From NCBI GenBank assembly GCA_900113385.1, contig FOPE01000026.1, positions 1 through 46,165 on the forward strand: 46,165 nt of DNA, written 5' to 3'. The translations under genes were made by a program, and so were the position numbers. Below the pieces are notes generated by a model, which had not been told where the DNA came from, searched no databases, and saw only the letters and a list, made by a program, of their open reading frames with translations. Source of the stretch: Lachnospiraceae bacterium C7. GTDB lineage: Bacteria; Bacillota; Clostridia; Lachnospirales; Lachnospiraceae. Below, in pieces: positions 32,893 through 40,654 of the stretch. The first letter of the stretch is position 1. Each line of letters begins with the position of its first letter.

Positions 32893-35800
32893 TTATTGTT
32901 TTTCAACAGCAAGTTTTACATCCTCACCATTAATCTTCCAATCTTTTTCATATCCGACTAACTGTCCTTTTTCAATTGAAACAGCTAATACGTCTGACAT
33001 AATATCTTCGCTATTTTTCTCAAAGATTTCTGTAACTTTATCATTAGCTTCATAAGTTACTTTGATGTGATCCATTACTTCAAAATCAGCCTCTTTACGC
33101 ATTGTCTGAAGTTTTGAAATAATTTCTCTTACAAATCCTTCTTCAAGTAATTCTGGTGTAAGATTTGTATCAAGTACTACTGTTACACCATTATCAGATT
33201 CTGTTACATATCCTTCCATCTGAGTCATTGTAATAAGTAAATCATCTTCTGTCAAAACAACTTCATCACTTACTTCATTTAATGTAATTTGACCATTAGC
33301 TTTAAGTTCTGCCATAGCTTTATTACCATCTAAATTAGCAAGTGCTCCTTGAATTTGTTTTAAATATCTTCCGTATTTTGGTCCAACTGTACGAAGTTGT
33401 GGTTTAAAGATATATGTTGTGTAAGAAGATACATCATCTGTAAATTCAACTTCTTTTACATTTAATTCATCTTCAATAATATCAACATAGAAGCTATCTA
33501 ATGCGCCTTCAGCTTTAACATGCATTTTTCCAATTGGCTGACGGTTTTTGATGTTTGCGTTATTTCTACAAGCACGTCCCATTACTACTATTTTAAGAAC
33601 AGAATCCATATTTTTCTCTAATTCTTCATCAATGAATGCCTTGTTAACTTCTGGGAAGTCGCAAAGGTGAATACTTTCTGGAGCACTAGTATCAACACTT
33701 CTTACTAAGTTCTGATAAATATCTTCTGTCATAAATGGAATCATAGGTGCTGCTGTTTTTGAAATTGTAACAAGCGCTGTGTACAATGTCATGTATGCAT
33801 TAATTTTGTCCTGTTCCATTCCTTTTGCCCAGAATCTTTCTCTTGAACGTCTTACATACCAGTTACTCATGTCATCAACAAATGCCTGAAGTGCTCTTGC
33901 TGCTTCTGGAATCTTGTAATTAGCTAAATCATTATCAACTTCTTTTACAGCTGAGTTTAATTTAGATAATAACCATTTATCCATAACTGTTAATTTATCA
34001 TATTCAAGATTATATTTTGTTGCATCAAATTTATCAATATTTGCATATAATACAAAGAATGCGTATGTATTCCAAAGTGTTCCCATGAATTTACGCTGTC
34101 CTTCTTGAACTGCTTTACCATGGAATCTATTTGGAAGCCATGGAGCTGAGTTGATATAGAAGTACCATCTAATAGCATCAGCGCCATATTTTTGTAATGC
34201 ATCAAATGGATCTACGGCATTACCTTTTGACTTAGACATCTTTTGTCCATTTTCATCCTGTACATGTCCTAAAACAATGACATTTTTGTATGGTGCTTTA
34301 TTGAAAAGTAAAGTACTTTCAGCCATAAGAGAATAGAACCATCCTCTTGTTTGATCTACAGCTTCTGAAATAAAGTTTGCTGGGAACTGCTGCTCAAATA
34401 CTTCTTTGTTTTCAAATGGGTAATGATGCTGAGCAAATGGCATTGCTCCTGAATCAAACCAACAATCAAGTACTTCTGGTACTCTATGCATTTCGCCACC
34501 GCAATCTGGACATTTGTATGTAACATTATCAATATAAGGTCTATGTAATTCAACTTTAGCTGATTCTGGATTACCAGTTTTTTCTGCAAGCTCCTGTCTA
34601 CTTCCGATTGCTTCTTGTTTACCACAATCTTTACATTCCCAAATATTAAGTGGTGTTCCCCAATATCTGTTCCTTGAAATTCCCCAATCTTGAACATTCT
34701 CAAGCCAATTTCCGAAACGGCCTTCACCAATGCTCTTTGGAATCCAGTTAACTGTATTGTTATTTCTTACTAAGTCATCTTTTACTTCTGTAACTTTAAT
34801 GAACCATGATTCTCTTGCATAATAGATAAGTGGTGTGTCACATCTCCAGCAATGTGGATAATCATGTTCAAATTTAGGAGCATCAAATATTTTTCCTTCT
34901 GCCTCTAAATCTTTTAAAATCATAGGATCTGCTTTTTTAACAAAAACTCCACCGTATGGTGTATCTTCTGTAAGCTCACCTTTTTCATTAACGAACTGAA
35001 TAAATGGTAAATTATTTTCTCTACCTATTCTTGAATCGTCTTCACCAAATGCAGGTGCAATATGTACAATACCAGTACCATCTGACATTGTTACGTAGTT
35101 ATCTGCAGTAACAAAATGTGCTTTTTTGTGCTGTTTTTCAGCTTTCTCTTTTGCACATTCAAATAGTGGCTCGTAATCTTTTCCTACTAAATCATTACCT
35201 ACGTATTTTTCGAGAATTTCGTATGCTTTCTCATCACTGTCTTTGTCAACTAATTTACCTAAAACAGTATCAAGAAGAGCTTCTGCCATGTAATATGTAT
35301 ATCCATCAACTGCTTTTACTTTTACATAACTTTCTGTTGGATTAACACAAAGTGCAGTATTTGAAGGAAGTGTCCATGGTGTTGTTGTCCATGCTAAGAA
35401 ATATGCATCCTCTCCTACAACCTTAAATCTTACAATTGCAGAACGTTCCTTTACTGTTTTATATCCTTGTGCAACCTCTTGGGCTGATAAAGGAGTACCA
35501 CAACGTGGACAATATGGAACTACTTTAAATCCTTTATATAATAAATTTTTGTTCCAAATTTCTTTTAATGCCCACCACTCTGACTCAATAAAGTTGTTGT
35601 CATATGTGATATATGGGTTATCCATGTCTGCCCAGAATCCTACTGTTCCTGAGAAATCTTCCCAAAGTCCTTTGTATTTCCATACTGACTCTCTACATTT
35701 ATTTACGAAAGGTTCCATTCCGTATTTTTCAATTTGATCTTTTCCGTCAAGACCAAGTAATTTTTCTACTTCTAACTCTACAGGAAGTCCATGTGTATCC

Positions 35801-36054
35801 CAACCAGCTTTTCTTGGAACAAACTTTCCTTTCATTGTCTGGTATCTTGGAATCATATCTTTAATAACACGTGTTAATACGTGTCCAATATGTGGCTTAC
35901 CATTAGCTGTAGGTGGGCCATCATAAAAAGTATATGTTTCTCCTTCTTTTCTATTTTCCATTGATTTACGGAAAATATCTTGTTTTTGCCAAAATTGTTC
36001 TACTTCATGTTCTCTGTCAACAAAGTTCATGTTAGTGTCGACTTTTTTGTACAT
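32893..36054 (-). CDS. ileS: Isoleucyl-tRNA synthetase
   Basis: The 1053-residue class I synthetase charges tRNA-Ile. The HIGH motif is in GKPHIGHVL near residue 56, and the KMSKS loop reads KMSKSKGNAVDP near residue 607. The editing domain lies between. Several CxxC pairs (for example CPRC, CWRC, CKDC, CPDC) look zinc-binding. The HIGH-region sequence and KMSKSKGN resemble the eukaryote-like type 2 enzymes rather than the common bacterial type 1 form. The start has AGGAGG before the ATG and follows a T-box leader with an isoleucine specifier, which confirms the amino-acid assignment independently. Confidence 0.96.
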   Translation of the reverse strand: MYKKVDTNMNFVDREHEVEQFWQKQDIFRKSMENRKEGETYTFYDGPPTANGKPHIGHVLTRVIKDMIPRYQTMKGKFVPRKAGWDTHGLPVELEVEKLLGLDGKDQIEKYGMEPFVNKCRESVWKYKGLWEDFSGTVGFWADMDNPYITYDNNFIESEWWALKEIWNKNLLYKGFKVVPYCPRCGTPLSAQEVAQGYKTVKERSAIVRFKVVGEDAYFLAWTTTPWTLPSNTALCVNPTESYVKVKAVDGYTYYMAEALLDTVLGKLVDKDSDEKAYEILEKYVGNDLVGKDYEPLFECAKEKAEKQHKKAHFVTADNYVTMSDGTGIVHIAPAFGEDDSRIGRENNLPFIQFVNEKGELTEDTPYGGVFVKKADPMILKDLEAEGKIFDAPKFEHDYPHCWRCDTPLIYYARESWFIKVTEVKDDLVRNNNTVNWIPKSIGEGRFGNWLENVQDWGISRNRYWGTPLNIWECKDCGKQEAIGSRQELAEKTGNPESAKVELHRPYIDNVTYKCPDCGGEMHRVPEVLDCWFDSGAMPFAQHHYPFENKEVFEQQFPANFISEAVDQTRGWFYSLMAESTLLFNKAPYKNVIVLGHVQDENGQKMSKSKGNAVDPFDALQKYGADAIRWYFYINSAPWLPNRFHGKAVQEGQRKFMGTLWNTYAFFVLYANIDKFDATKYNLEYDKLTVMDKWLLSKLNSAVKEVDNDLANYKIPEAARALQAFVDDMSNWYVRRSRERFWAKGMEQDKINAYMTLYTALVTISKTAAPMIPFMTEDIYQNLVRSVDTSAPESIHLCDFPEVNKAFIDEELEKNMDSVLKIVVMGRACRNNANIKNRQPIGKMHVKAEGALDSFYVDIIEDELNVKEVEFTDDVSSYTTYIFKPQLRTVGPKYGRYLKQIQGALANLDGNKAMAELKANGQITLNEVSDEVVLTEDDLLITMTQMEGYVTESDNGVTVVLDTNLTPELLEEGFVREIISKLQTMRKEADFEVMDHIKVTYEANDKVTEIFEKNSEDIMSDVLAVSIEKGQLVGYEKDWKINGEDVKLAVEKQ

Positions 36055-36107
36055 AACGTTTCCTCCTAATATGATTTCAAAATATTTGCCAGCGCTATAA
36101 AGGGCTC

Positions 36108-36178
36108 AATTTTTTTAAGTCCCTTACCCCTCGCCTACGCTTTGCTTAGAGATGGGGATCATCTCATATAAAATATAA
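36108..36178. repeat. Dispersed repeat, copy B
   Basis: This stretch aligns with 19331-19400. It shares an AAGTC-CTTA lead, a CCCC-GCCTAC-TTTGCTTA core and an ATAT-AAATAT tail. It lies inside the ileS leader, between the T-box terminator and the ribosome-binding site. On the minus strand CCCC and GGGG ends allow an imperfect hairpin. Confidence 0.5.
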
Positions 36179-36500
36179 AAAAAGGCTCTAATCCTTGTAA
36201 TAAGGACGAGAGCCTGCGTTTAACCACCTTGTTACAATGTACTTAAAATTTATCAATCTAATAAACTTTGCATACTTGTTCCCTGTAACATAGGAAATAC
36301 GTCAGAACCTACTACTATGATGACTAAATATCCTATACCCTTGAATGTCAGATATTCCTATTATATTAAACATTCATGTCATCTAGTTTCGGACTGCAAC
36401 TCAGAAGTGATATTCATTCATCAGCTAGTAGTACCAGTTCTCACCTAACCTGGCTCTCTTTAACGTTCACTAATAAACTACTGTCTTCGTCATAGTCTTT
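36174..36500 (-). promoter_or_regulatory. Isoleucine T-box riboswitch
   Basis: Read on the minus strand, the leader has all the standard T-box parts. Stem I starts with AGAGAGCC and continues through GGTGAGAACTGGTAC. A specifier loop holds GAATATCAC with the isoleucine codon ATC (plus 36409-36411), followed by TCTGAGTTGCAG. The T-box sequence AAGGTGGTTAAACGC (complement of 36216-36230) is present. The terminator hairpin, AGGCTCT with AGAGCCT (36183-36215), ends in a T-run. Uncharged tRNA-Ile should stabilise the antiterminator and turn on ileS. It sits directly upstream of ileS. Confidence 0.93.
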
Positions 36501-36549
36501 TTAATATTAATTTAATATCAATTTAACATTAATCTAATAACCATTTAAG
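36501..36549. repeat. 11-bp tandem repeat at the 5' end of the ileS leader
   Basis: Four consecutive 11-base units are TTAATATTAAT, TTAATATCAAT, TTAACATTAAT and CTAATAACCAT, with a partial fifth. They lie between the ileS promoter -10 and T-box stem I, so most are in the first transcribed bases. Confidence 0.7.
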
Positions 36550-36576
36550 TATAAAACTGTATAAAAATATTGTCAA
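36548..36576 (-). promoter_or_regulatory. Promoter of the ileS T-box transcript
   Basis: On the minus strand a consensus TTGACA (complement of 36571-36576) is followed after 17 bases by TATACT (complement of 36548-36553). Transcription would start near 36541. The -35 is only a few bases from the stop codon of the ABC permease gene, and no terminator separates them. Confidence 0.82.
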
Positions 36577-36580
36577 GACA

Positions 36581-37810
36581 CTATTTCGAGAACATAATTT
36601 TTTCGCTATTAAAAATCTTGCCTAAAGCTACAACCATAATTTGAATGCAAATTATAGAAACAATTACTGTCAATATAATGTAGCTATTTTGAATACTTCC
36701 TTCAAAGATTTTTTTCAAACAAGATGTAATATTAACCAATGGTATTGCATAAAACCACACTTTATCTGTATAGTCTTCAAGTAATTTAGGTGCGAAACTT
36801 GCTGCCATAAACAATAACATTAGTGGGGTTGAAAATGCTTGTACTGATTTAACTGACTTTGCCAATGCAGATCCAATTGATATACATGCCACACTAAATA
36901 GTGTTAAAACTGCTATGATTATAAAAATGTAACAATAATCCTTCATTCCATACATTTTGTTGAAATTTAATCCCATTTCTTCGCTACCCATTAATTTAGG
37001 TAATGATGAAACAATACCAATAAAACTAGATATACTTCCAAGTAACGCAAAAATAGCTAAGCTAAAAACTTTTCCATAAGCAATATCTGTTCTTTTTATT
37101 GGAGTAGCTAAAATTGTTCCAAGAGTTCCTCTCTCTTTTTCACCTGCTATTGATTCTATTGATACTGCTAATGCACCACTAAATAGTAATATAACAATCA
37201 AAAAAGGCACCATCGTTGCCAACATGTCTTTTTCAAAAGTATTATCATCTGTGGATAAATCATACTTTGATTTTAATTCAGTTGAATTTTTTTCTTGATT
37301 TTTCTCAAGATTTTCTCTATTAACATCAAATTTATTTGCCAATGTTTTTTCGTATTGATTTAAACTTTCATTTAAAATTTGTTTTGTTTTCTCCGAATTT
37401 TTTTTATCTGAATTATAGAAAATCTCGATATTTTCTGGCATTTTTTTTGCTGTTGTAACATCATAATCTGCTACTTTTTCATCAAAATCTTTAGAAAAAA
37501 CCACAACTGCGTCTATATCACCGTTTTTAACGTTTTTCTTTGCATCTTTTAATTCATCATCTTGAACTTCTAATGCTTCAAAACCTTTCATTTTCTTAAA
37601 ACTTTGTAATGATTTTGGTAAATTCACATATTCAACTACAGATTTTTTATTTTCTGTTTTTGTTATTTCAGAACTAGTTACCTGTCCTAAAGCACTGTAT
37701 ATAACGTATATTAATAATCCTGGCAAAATTATAACGCTAAAAGCCATTTTTTTATCACCAAAAAAACGAACGAATTCCTTCTTCATTATGTCTAAAATAT
37801 TATTGCTCAT
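36581..37810 (-). CDS. ABC-2 type permease, NatB-like
   Basis: The 409-residue permease has one N-terminal transmembrane segment (about 20-42), a large charged extracytoplasmic domain (about 45-175, Lys/Glu/Asn-rich) and a five-segment C-terminal membrane domain. A conserved SIAGEKERGTLGTILATPI lies after the second segment. This layout is that of NatB/YhaP permeases for Na+ or drug export. Its start lies 2 bases after the ATPase gene. The ribosome-binding site is weak (GAGG, about 11 bases away), so coupling probably matters. Substrate is unproven. Confidence 0.85.
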   Translation of the reverse strand: MSNNILDIMKKEFVRFFGDKKMAFSVIILPGLLIYVIYSALGQVTSSEITKTENKKSVVEYVNLPKSLQSFKKMKGFEALEVQDDELKDAKKNVKNGDIDAVVVFSKDFDEKVADYDVTTAKKMPENIEIFYNSDKKNSEKTKQILNESLNQYEKTLANKFDVNRENLEKNQEKNSTELKSKYDLSTDDNTFEKDMLATMVPFLIVILLFSGALAVSIESIAGEKERGTLGTILATPIKRTDIAYGKVFSLAIFALLGSISSFIGIVSSLPKLMGSEEMGLNFNKMYGMKDYCYIFIIIAVLTLFSVACISIGSALAKSVKSVQAFSTPLMLLFMAASFAPKLLEDYTDKVWFYAIPLVNITSCLKKIFEGSIQNSYIILTVIVSIICIQIMVVALGKIFNSEKIMFSK

Positions 37811-37812
37811 TT

Positions 37813-38691
37813 TTAATTCGCCTCACTTTCTTCTTGTGAATAATAGATTTCGAAAAATCGTTTCTCTAATCCATTCTTTTCTCCTCTTGTTACCTTGTCT
37901 AATGTGTCACATTCCACAAGCTTTCCATCTAAAATAATTCCAACTCTGTCGCATAATCTCTCTACCAAATTGAAAATATGAGTTGAAAGGATAATAGTTT
38001 TCTTTTGCCTTTTTAATTCTTCTAAAAAATCTGTTACAACTTTTGCTGTAATAACGTCTAATCCATTTGTAGGTTCATCAAAAATAATGATTTCTGGATC
38101 ATGAATTATGGAAATAACAAGAGAAACTTTTTGCTTCATACCAGTTGATAAGTCTCCAACCTTTACTTCAGCAAATTTATCAATTCCAAATTTTGAAAAA
38201 AGCTCCTCTTTTCTCTTGTTTTTTTCTTCGTTACTAATTCCATATAGTTTTGCGAAAAAATCAAACAAGTAATTAGGGGTAAAATAATCTTCTAGTTTCA
38301 ATTCACTTGTAAGGAATCCTATGCGTTTTCTTACTTCAGTTTCCTCTTTTTTGATATCTAGTCCGTCTATTAAAGCTGTTCCACTTGTTGGTTTTATTAG
38401 TGTTGACAACATTCTTAAAGTTGTTGTCTTACCTGCACCATTTGGACCTAACAAACCAAAAATTTCTCCTCTATAAATTTCAAGATTCAAATTTTGTACT
38501 GCTTTTTTTACTTTTTCATTTGTCTTTTGAATTTTCTGTTGCTTTTTTGAAATCTTATAATTCTTGCTTAATCCCTCAACCTTTATAGCTACATCATATT
38601 CATGAAAATTGTTTTCTTGTATATTATTTTCTTGAGTATTGTTTTCAGAAATGTGATTTTCACTAGTTTTGTTTTTAATGTCGTTTCCCAT
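37813..38691 (-). CDS. ABC transporter ATPase, NatA-like
   Basis: The 292-residue ATPase subunit has Walker A LLGPNGAGKTT, signature LSTGMKQK, Walker B IIFDEPTNGLD and the switch in LSTHIF. It energises the NatB-like permease encoded next. The N-terminus has an unusual 34-residue polar extension before the ATPase fold, which contains Asn/Glu-rich five-residue repeats (SENHI, SENNT, QENNI, QENNF). AAAGGAG lies six bases before the ATG, so the extension is translated as annotated. The gene is transcribed away from the IS3 element. Confidence 0.87.
   Translation of the reverse strand: MGNDIKNKTSENHISENNTQENNIQENNFHEYDVAIKVEGLSKNYKISKKQQKIQKTNEKVKKAVQNLNLEIYRGEIFGLLGPNGAGKTTTLRMLSTLIKPTSGTALIDGLDIKKEETEVRKRIGFLTSELKLEDYFTPNYLFDFFAKLYGISNEEKNKRKEELFSKFGIDKFAEVKVGDLSTGMKQKVSLVISIIHDPEIIIFDEPTNGLDVITAKVVTDFLEELKRQKKTIILSTHIFNLVERLCDRVGIILDGKLVECDTLDKVTRGEKNGLEKRFFEIYYSQEESEAN
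38590..38664 (-). repeat. 15-bp coding tandem repeat in the NatA-like N-terminus
   Basis: Residues 10-34 consist of five-residue units of the pattern xENNx: SENHI, SENNT, QENNI, QENNF and HEYDV. The DNA shows matching 15-base periodicity. Copy changes would keep the reading frame. Confidence 0.75.
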
Positions 38692-38860
38692 AAGACTCCT
38701 TTCAACTTTGTGTGTTTTCCTTCTACCTAATTTATTTACAGCTAATTTGTTTACAAATAACTTTTTTACAAATCCTCATTTATATATTTTTTAAAACTTA
38801 ATTTATGAAACTTATTTTGTAAAACTTAATTTATTAAAAAAATATAAATAAGTTATCCTA

Positions 38861-38889
38861 ATACTAACATACCTGTCATCCATCATCAA
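38861..38889 (-). promoter_or_regulatory. Possible promoter of the NatAB-like operon
   Basis: On the minus strand TTGATG (complement of 38884-38889), a 17-base spacer and TAGTAT (complement of 38861-38866, with TG one base before) occur about 170 bases before the gene. The rest of 38692-38980 is very AT-rich, with a repeated AAACTTAATTTAT (about 38793 and 38822) and no gene. Confidence 0.4.
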
Positions 38890-39007
38890 CACTTATAATT
38901 AAATTTATTTATTTTTTCTAATGCGCAGTTTTTATATCACTTTTCCATCACCTAATTTTGAGCATTCTTTTGAACACTTTTAATCAATAAAAAAAGGATA
39001 GTTTTTG

Positions 39008-39057
39008 TACCGACCCCCAAAAGTTAGACCAAAAAATCTAACGATTGGAGGTCGGTA
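39008..39057 (+). promoter_or_regulatory. Left-end nested hairpin covering the orfA ribosome-binding site
   Basis: TACCGACC (39008-39015, allowing one base either way) is complementary to GGTCGGTA (39050-39057). Inside it AGTTAGA pairs with TCTAACg. The right arm includes part of the GGAGGT ribosome-binding site of orfA (39046-39051). The structure can form only in RNA that enters from outside the element, so it may block translation of such transcripts. Confidence 0.6.
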
Positions 39058-39062
39058 TTTTT

Positions 39063-39641
39063 ATGTCTAAATATTCTTTTGAATTCAAAAAGGAGGTTGT
39101 GCTTGCCTATCTCAATGGTGAAGGTGGTTATGCCTATCTTAAGAATAAGTATGATATTTCTGCCAAAAGTCTTGTTGAAAAATGGATTCATAATTATCAG
39201 ACTTTTGGTGACAAAGGTTTAATGTGTTCGCGGCAACAAGAAAAGTATTCTTTCGAAAAGAAGCTTTCTGTAGTAGAGTTATATCTATCAAGTGAAATTT
39301 CGTATCAAGATTTAGCTCTGCAAGAAGGAATAACAAATCCTAGTATAATTGCAAACTGGGTTAATCGCTTTCGAGCTGCTGGACCTGATGCGTTGAGATC
39401 ACGTAAAAAGGGGCGAAAGAAATCATTGAATACATTTGATGGCAATACACAAAACAAATCAGTTGAAGAATCTTCTGTTGATACAAGTGCAGAACATGTA
39501 AAACAATTAGAAGACGAACTTCTTAAGTTAAGAATTGAGAATGCCTTTTTAAAAGAACTGAGGAGGCTGCGTTTAGAGGACGAGGCAAAAATGAGAGAAC
39601 GGCGCTCGTCATCAACAGCCTCCGAAGAGAATTCAGACTAA
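39063..39641 (+). CDS. IS3-family OrfA
   Basis: The 192-residue DNA-binding protein of the element has two helix-turn-helix units (about residues 1-55 and 60-120), each with the FKKEVV or FEKKLSVV type start seen in IS150-group OrfA. A basic linker RSRKKGRKK follows, then a leucine-zipper-like helix (about 155-185) for oligomerisation. The ATG at 39063 has GGAGGT about ten bases upstream. An alternative TTG at 39045 would overlap that site. The frame appears intact, unlike orfB. It could still act as an inhibitor of related elements. Confidence 0.87.
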   Translation: MSKYSFEFKKEVVLAYLNGEGGYAYLKNKYDISAKSLVEKWIHNYQTFGDKGLMCSRQQEKYSFEKKLSVVELYLSSEISYQDLALQEGITNPSIIANWVNRFRAAGPDALRSRKKGRKKSLNTFDGNTQNKSVEESSVDTSAEHVKQLEDELLKLRIENAFLKELRRLRLEDEAKMRERRSSSTASEENSD

Positions 39642-40480
39642 AAGACCTTCTCTCTTATACAGGCATGCCTAAAGCAACATATATGTATTGGCAAAAACGA
39701 TTTGATAGAGAAAATCCTGATAAAGAACTTGAAGAAAAAATCCAAGAAATCCGTAAGAATAATAAGGATTACGGATATCGTAGAATACATGGAGAGCTTC
39801 ATAATCAGGGATATCTCATCAACAAAAAGAAGGTTCAGCGAATAGTTCAAAAACTTGGCTTGCAGGTGACATCCTACACACGCAAAAGTAGGAAATATAG
39901 TTCCTATAAGGGCAGGATTGGTACTTGCACCCAACAGAATTCGCAGACGCTTTAATACGCACATACCCCATCAAAAAATCACAACGGATACGACTGAATT
40001 TAAGTATTATGAAGTTGATGTCAAAGGACATATGACAATGCATAAGCTGTATCTAGATCCATTTATGGATATGTGTAATGAGAAATACTAAGTTACGGCA
40101 TCGATAAGAAACCTTCAGCAAAGAATGTAATGAATGCCTTGGATAAAGCTATTGAAATCACTTCTGACTGTCCATACAGAAGAACATTTCATTCTGATCA
40201 AGGTTGGGCTTATCAGATGAAAGCATACTCACATAGACTAAAAGAAGAACGAATATTTCAAAGTATGTCTAGGAAAGGAAACTGCCTTGATAACTCGATA
40301 ATGGAGAACTTCTTTGGTTTACTTAAGCAAGAAATATACTATGGTGTTGTTTACTATAGTTATGAGGAATTAAAATCGGAAATAGAACGGTTTATAAAGT
40401 ATTACAATGAAGAGCGAATAAAAGAAAAGTTAGGATGGATGAGTCCTGTTCAATACAGGCGCCATCTTTTAGCTGCATAA
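39587..40480 (+). pseudogene. IS3-family OrfB transposase, two frameshifts
   Basis: The DDE integrase-type transposase lies in the -1 frame of orfA, entered at an A-run (AAAAATG, 39587-39593) suited to programmed frameshifting. The first part, through RTALVINSLRREF and KDYGYRRIHGEL, is open to about 39925. There two bases appear to be lost. The middle part with the first catalytic Asp (ITTDTTEFKYY) continues in another frame to about 40080, where one base appears to be lost. The last part, with Asp in FHSDQGWAYQ and Glu in SIMENFFGLLK, is back in the first frame. All three catalytic residues survive but no single protein holds them. Confidence 0.88.
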
Positions 40481-40485
40481 AGAAA

Positions 40486-40509
40486 ACGAGACGACCGAAG
40501 TCGTCTCGT
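40486..40509 (+). terminator. Hairpin at the right end of the IS3 element
   Basis: ACGAGACGAC and GTCGTCTCGT form a perfect 10-bp stem with loop CGAA. Five to six A follow rather than T, so it may be a stabiliser or half-terminator. It lies directly after the orfB stop codon. Confidence 0.6.
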
Positions 40510-40547
40510 AAAAAAGTCTAACTTTGAGGGGTCACCTCATTTTCAAC

Positions 40548-40645
40548 TATCCTTTTAAAATATCCTTTTAAAATATTCTCTTAAATATTCTCTTAATTAT
40601 TCTCTTAATTATTCTTTTAATTATTCTTTTAATTATTCTTTTAAA
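40548..40645. repeat. 12/13-bp tandem repeat, eight copies
   Basis: Two TATCCTTTTAAAA units are followed by TATTCTCTTAAA, two TATTCTCTTAAT, two TATTCTTTTAAT and one TATTCTTTTAAA. The array fills the 3' UTR of the glycosyltransferase gene. Its first unit overlaps the right arm of the split terminator. Confidence 0.9.
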
Positions 40646-40654
40646 TATTTGTCA

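Larger units (their letters stand above)
39006..40539 (+). mobile_element. IS3-family (IS150-like) insertion sequence, degenerate
   Basis: The 1534-bp element begins TG and ends CA. Its inverted ends both contain GACCCC and AAAGTTAGAC: the left reads TGTACCGACCCCC, and the right, reversed, reads TGAGGTGACCCCT. It is flanked by TTTT on both sides (39002-39005 and 40540-40543), a target duplication. It carries orfA and an overlapping orfB in the -1 frame, the standard IS3 layout. orfB has two frame-disrupting deletions, so the copy cannot make its own transposase. Nested hairpins occur at both ends. Confidence 0.9.
38989..40556 (-). terminator. Intrinsic terminator split by the IS3 element
   Basis: The left piece AAAAGGATAGTT (38992-39003, preceded by more A) and the right piece AACTATCCTTTT (40545-40556) are perfect complements. 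With the element (39006-40539) and one TTTT copy removed they form a 12-bp stem with loop TTC. On the minus strand a seven-T tract follows (complement of 38989-38995). It would have ended the glf-glycosyltransferase transcript. In its present state the arms are about 1.5 kb apart, so it should no longer work. Confidence 0.8.

Noticed and set aside
39638-40043. Minus-strand open frames across orfB of the IS3 element
   Set aside because: They have no ribosome-binding sites and lie opposite a recognisable transposase frame.
39587-40480. The orfB frame changes as extra programmed frameshifts
   Set aside because: Only the orfA-orfB junction has a slippery A-run. The sites near 39925 and 40080 have none and look like simple deletions.
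40548-40645. Possible CRISPR or structured RNA
   Set aside because: The 12/13-bp units have no spacers and almost no self-complementarity except where they join the terminator arm.
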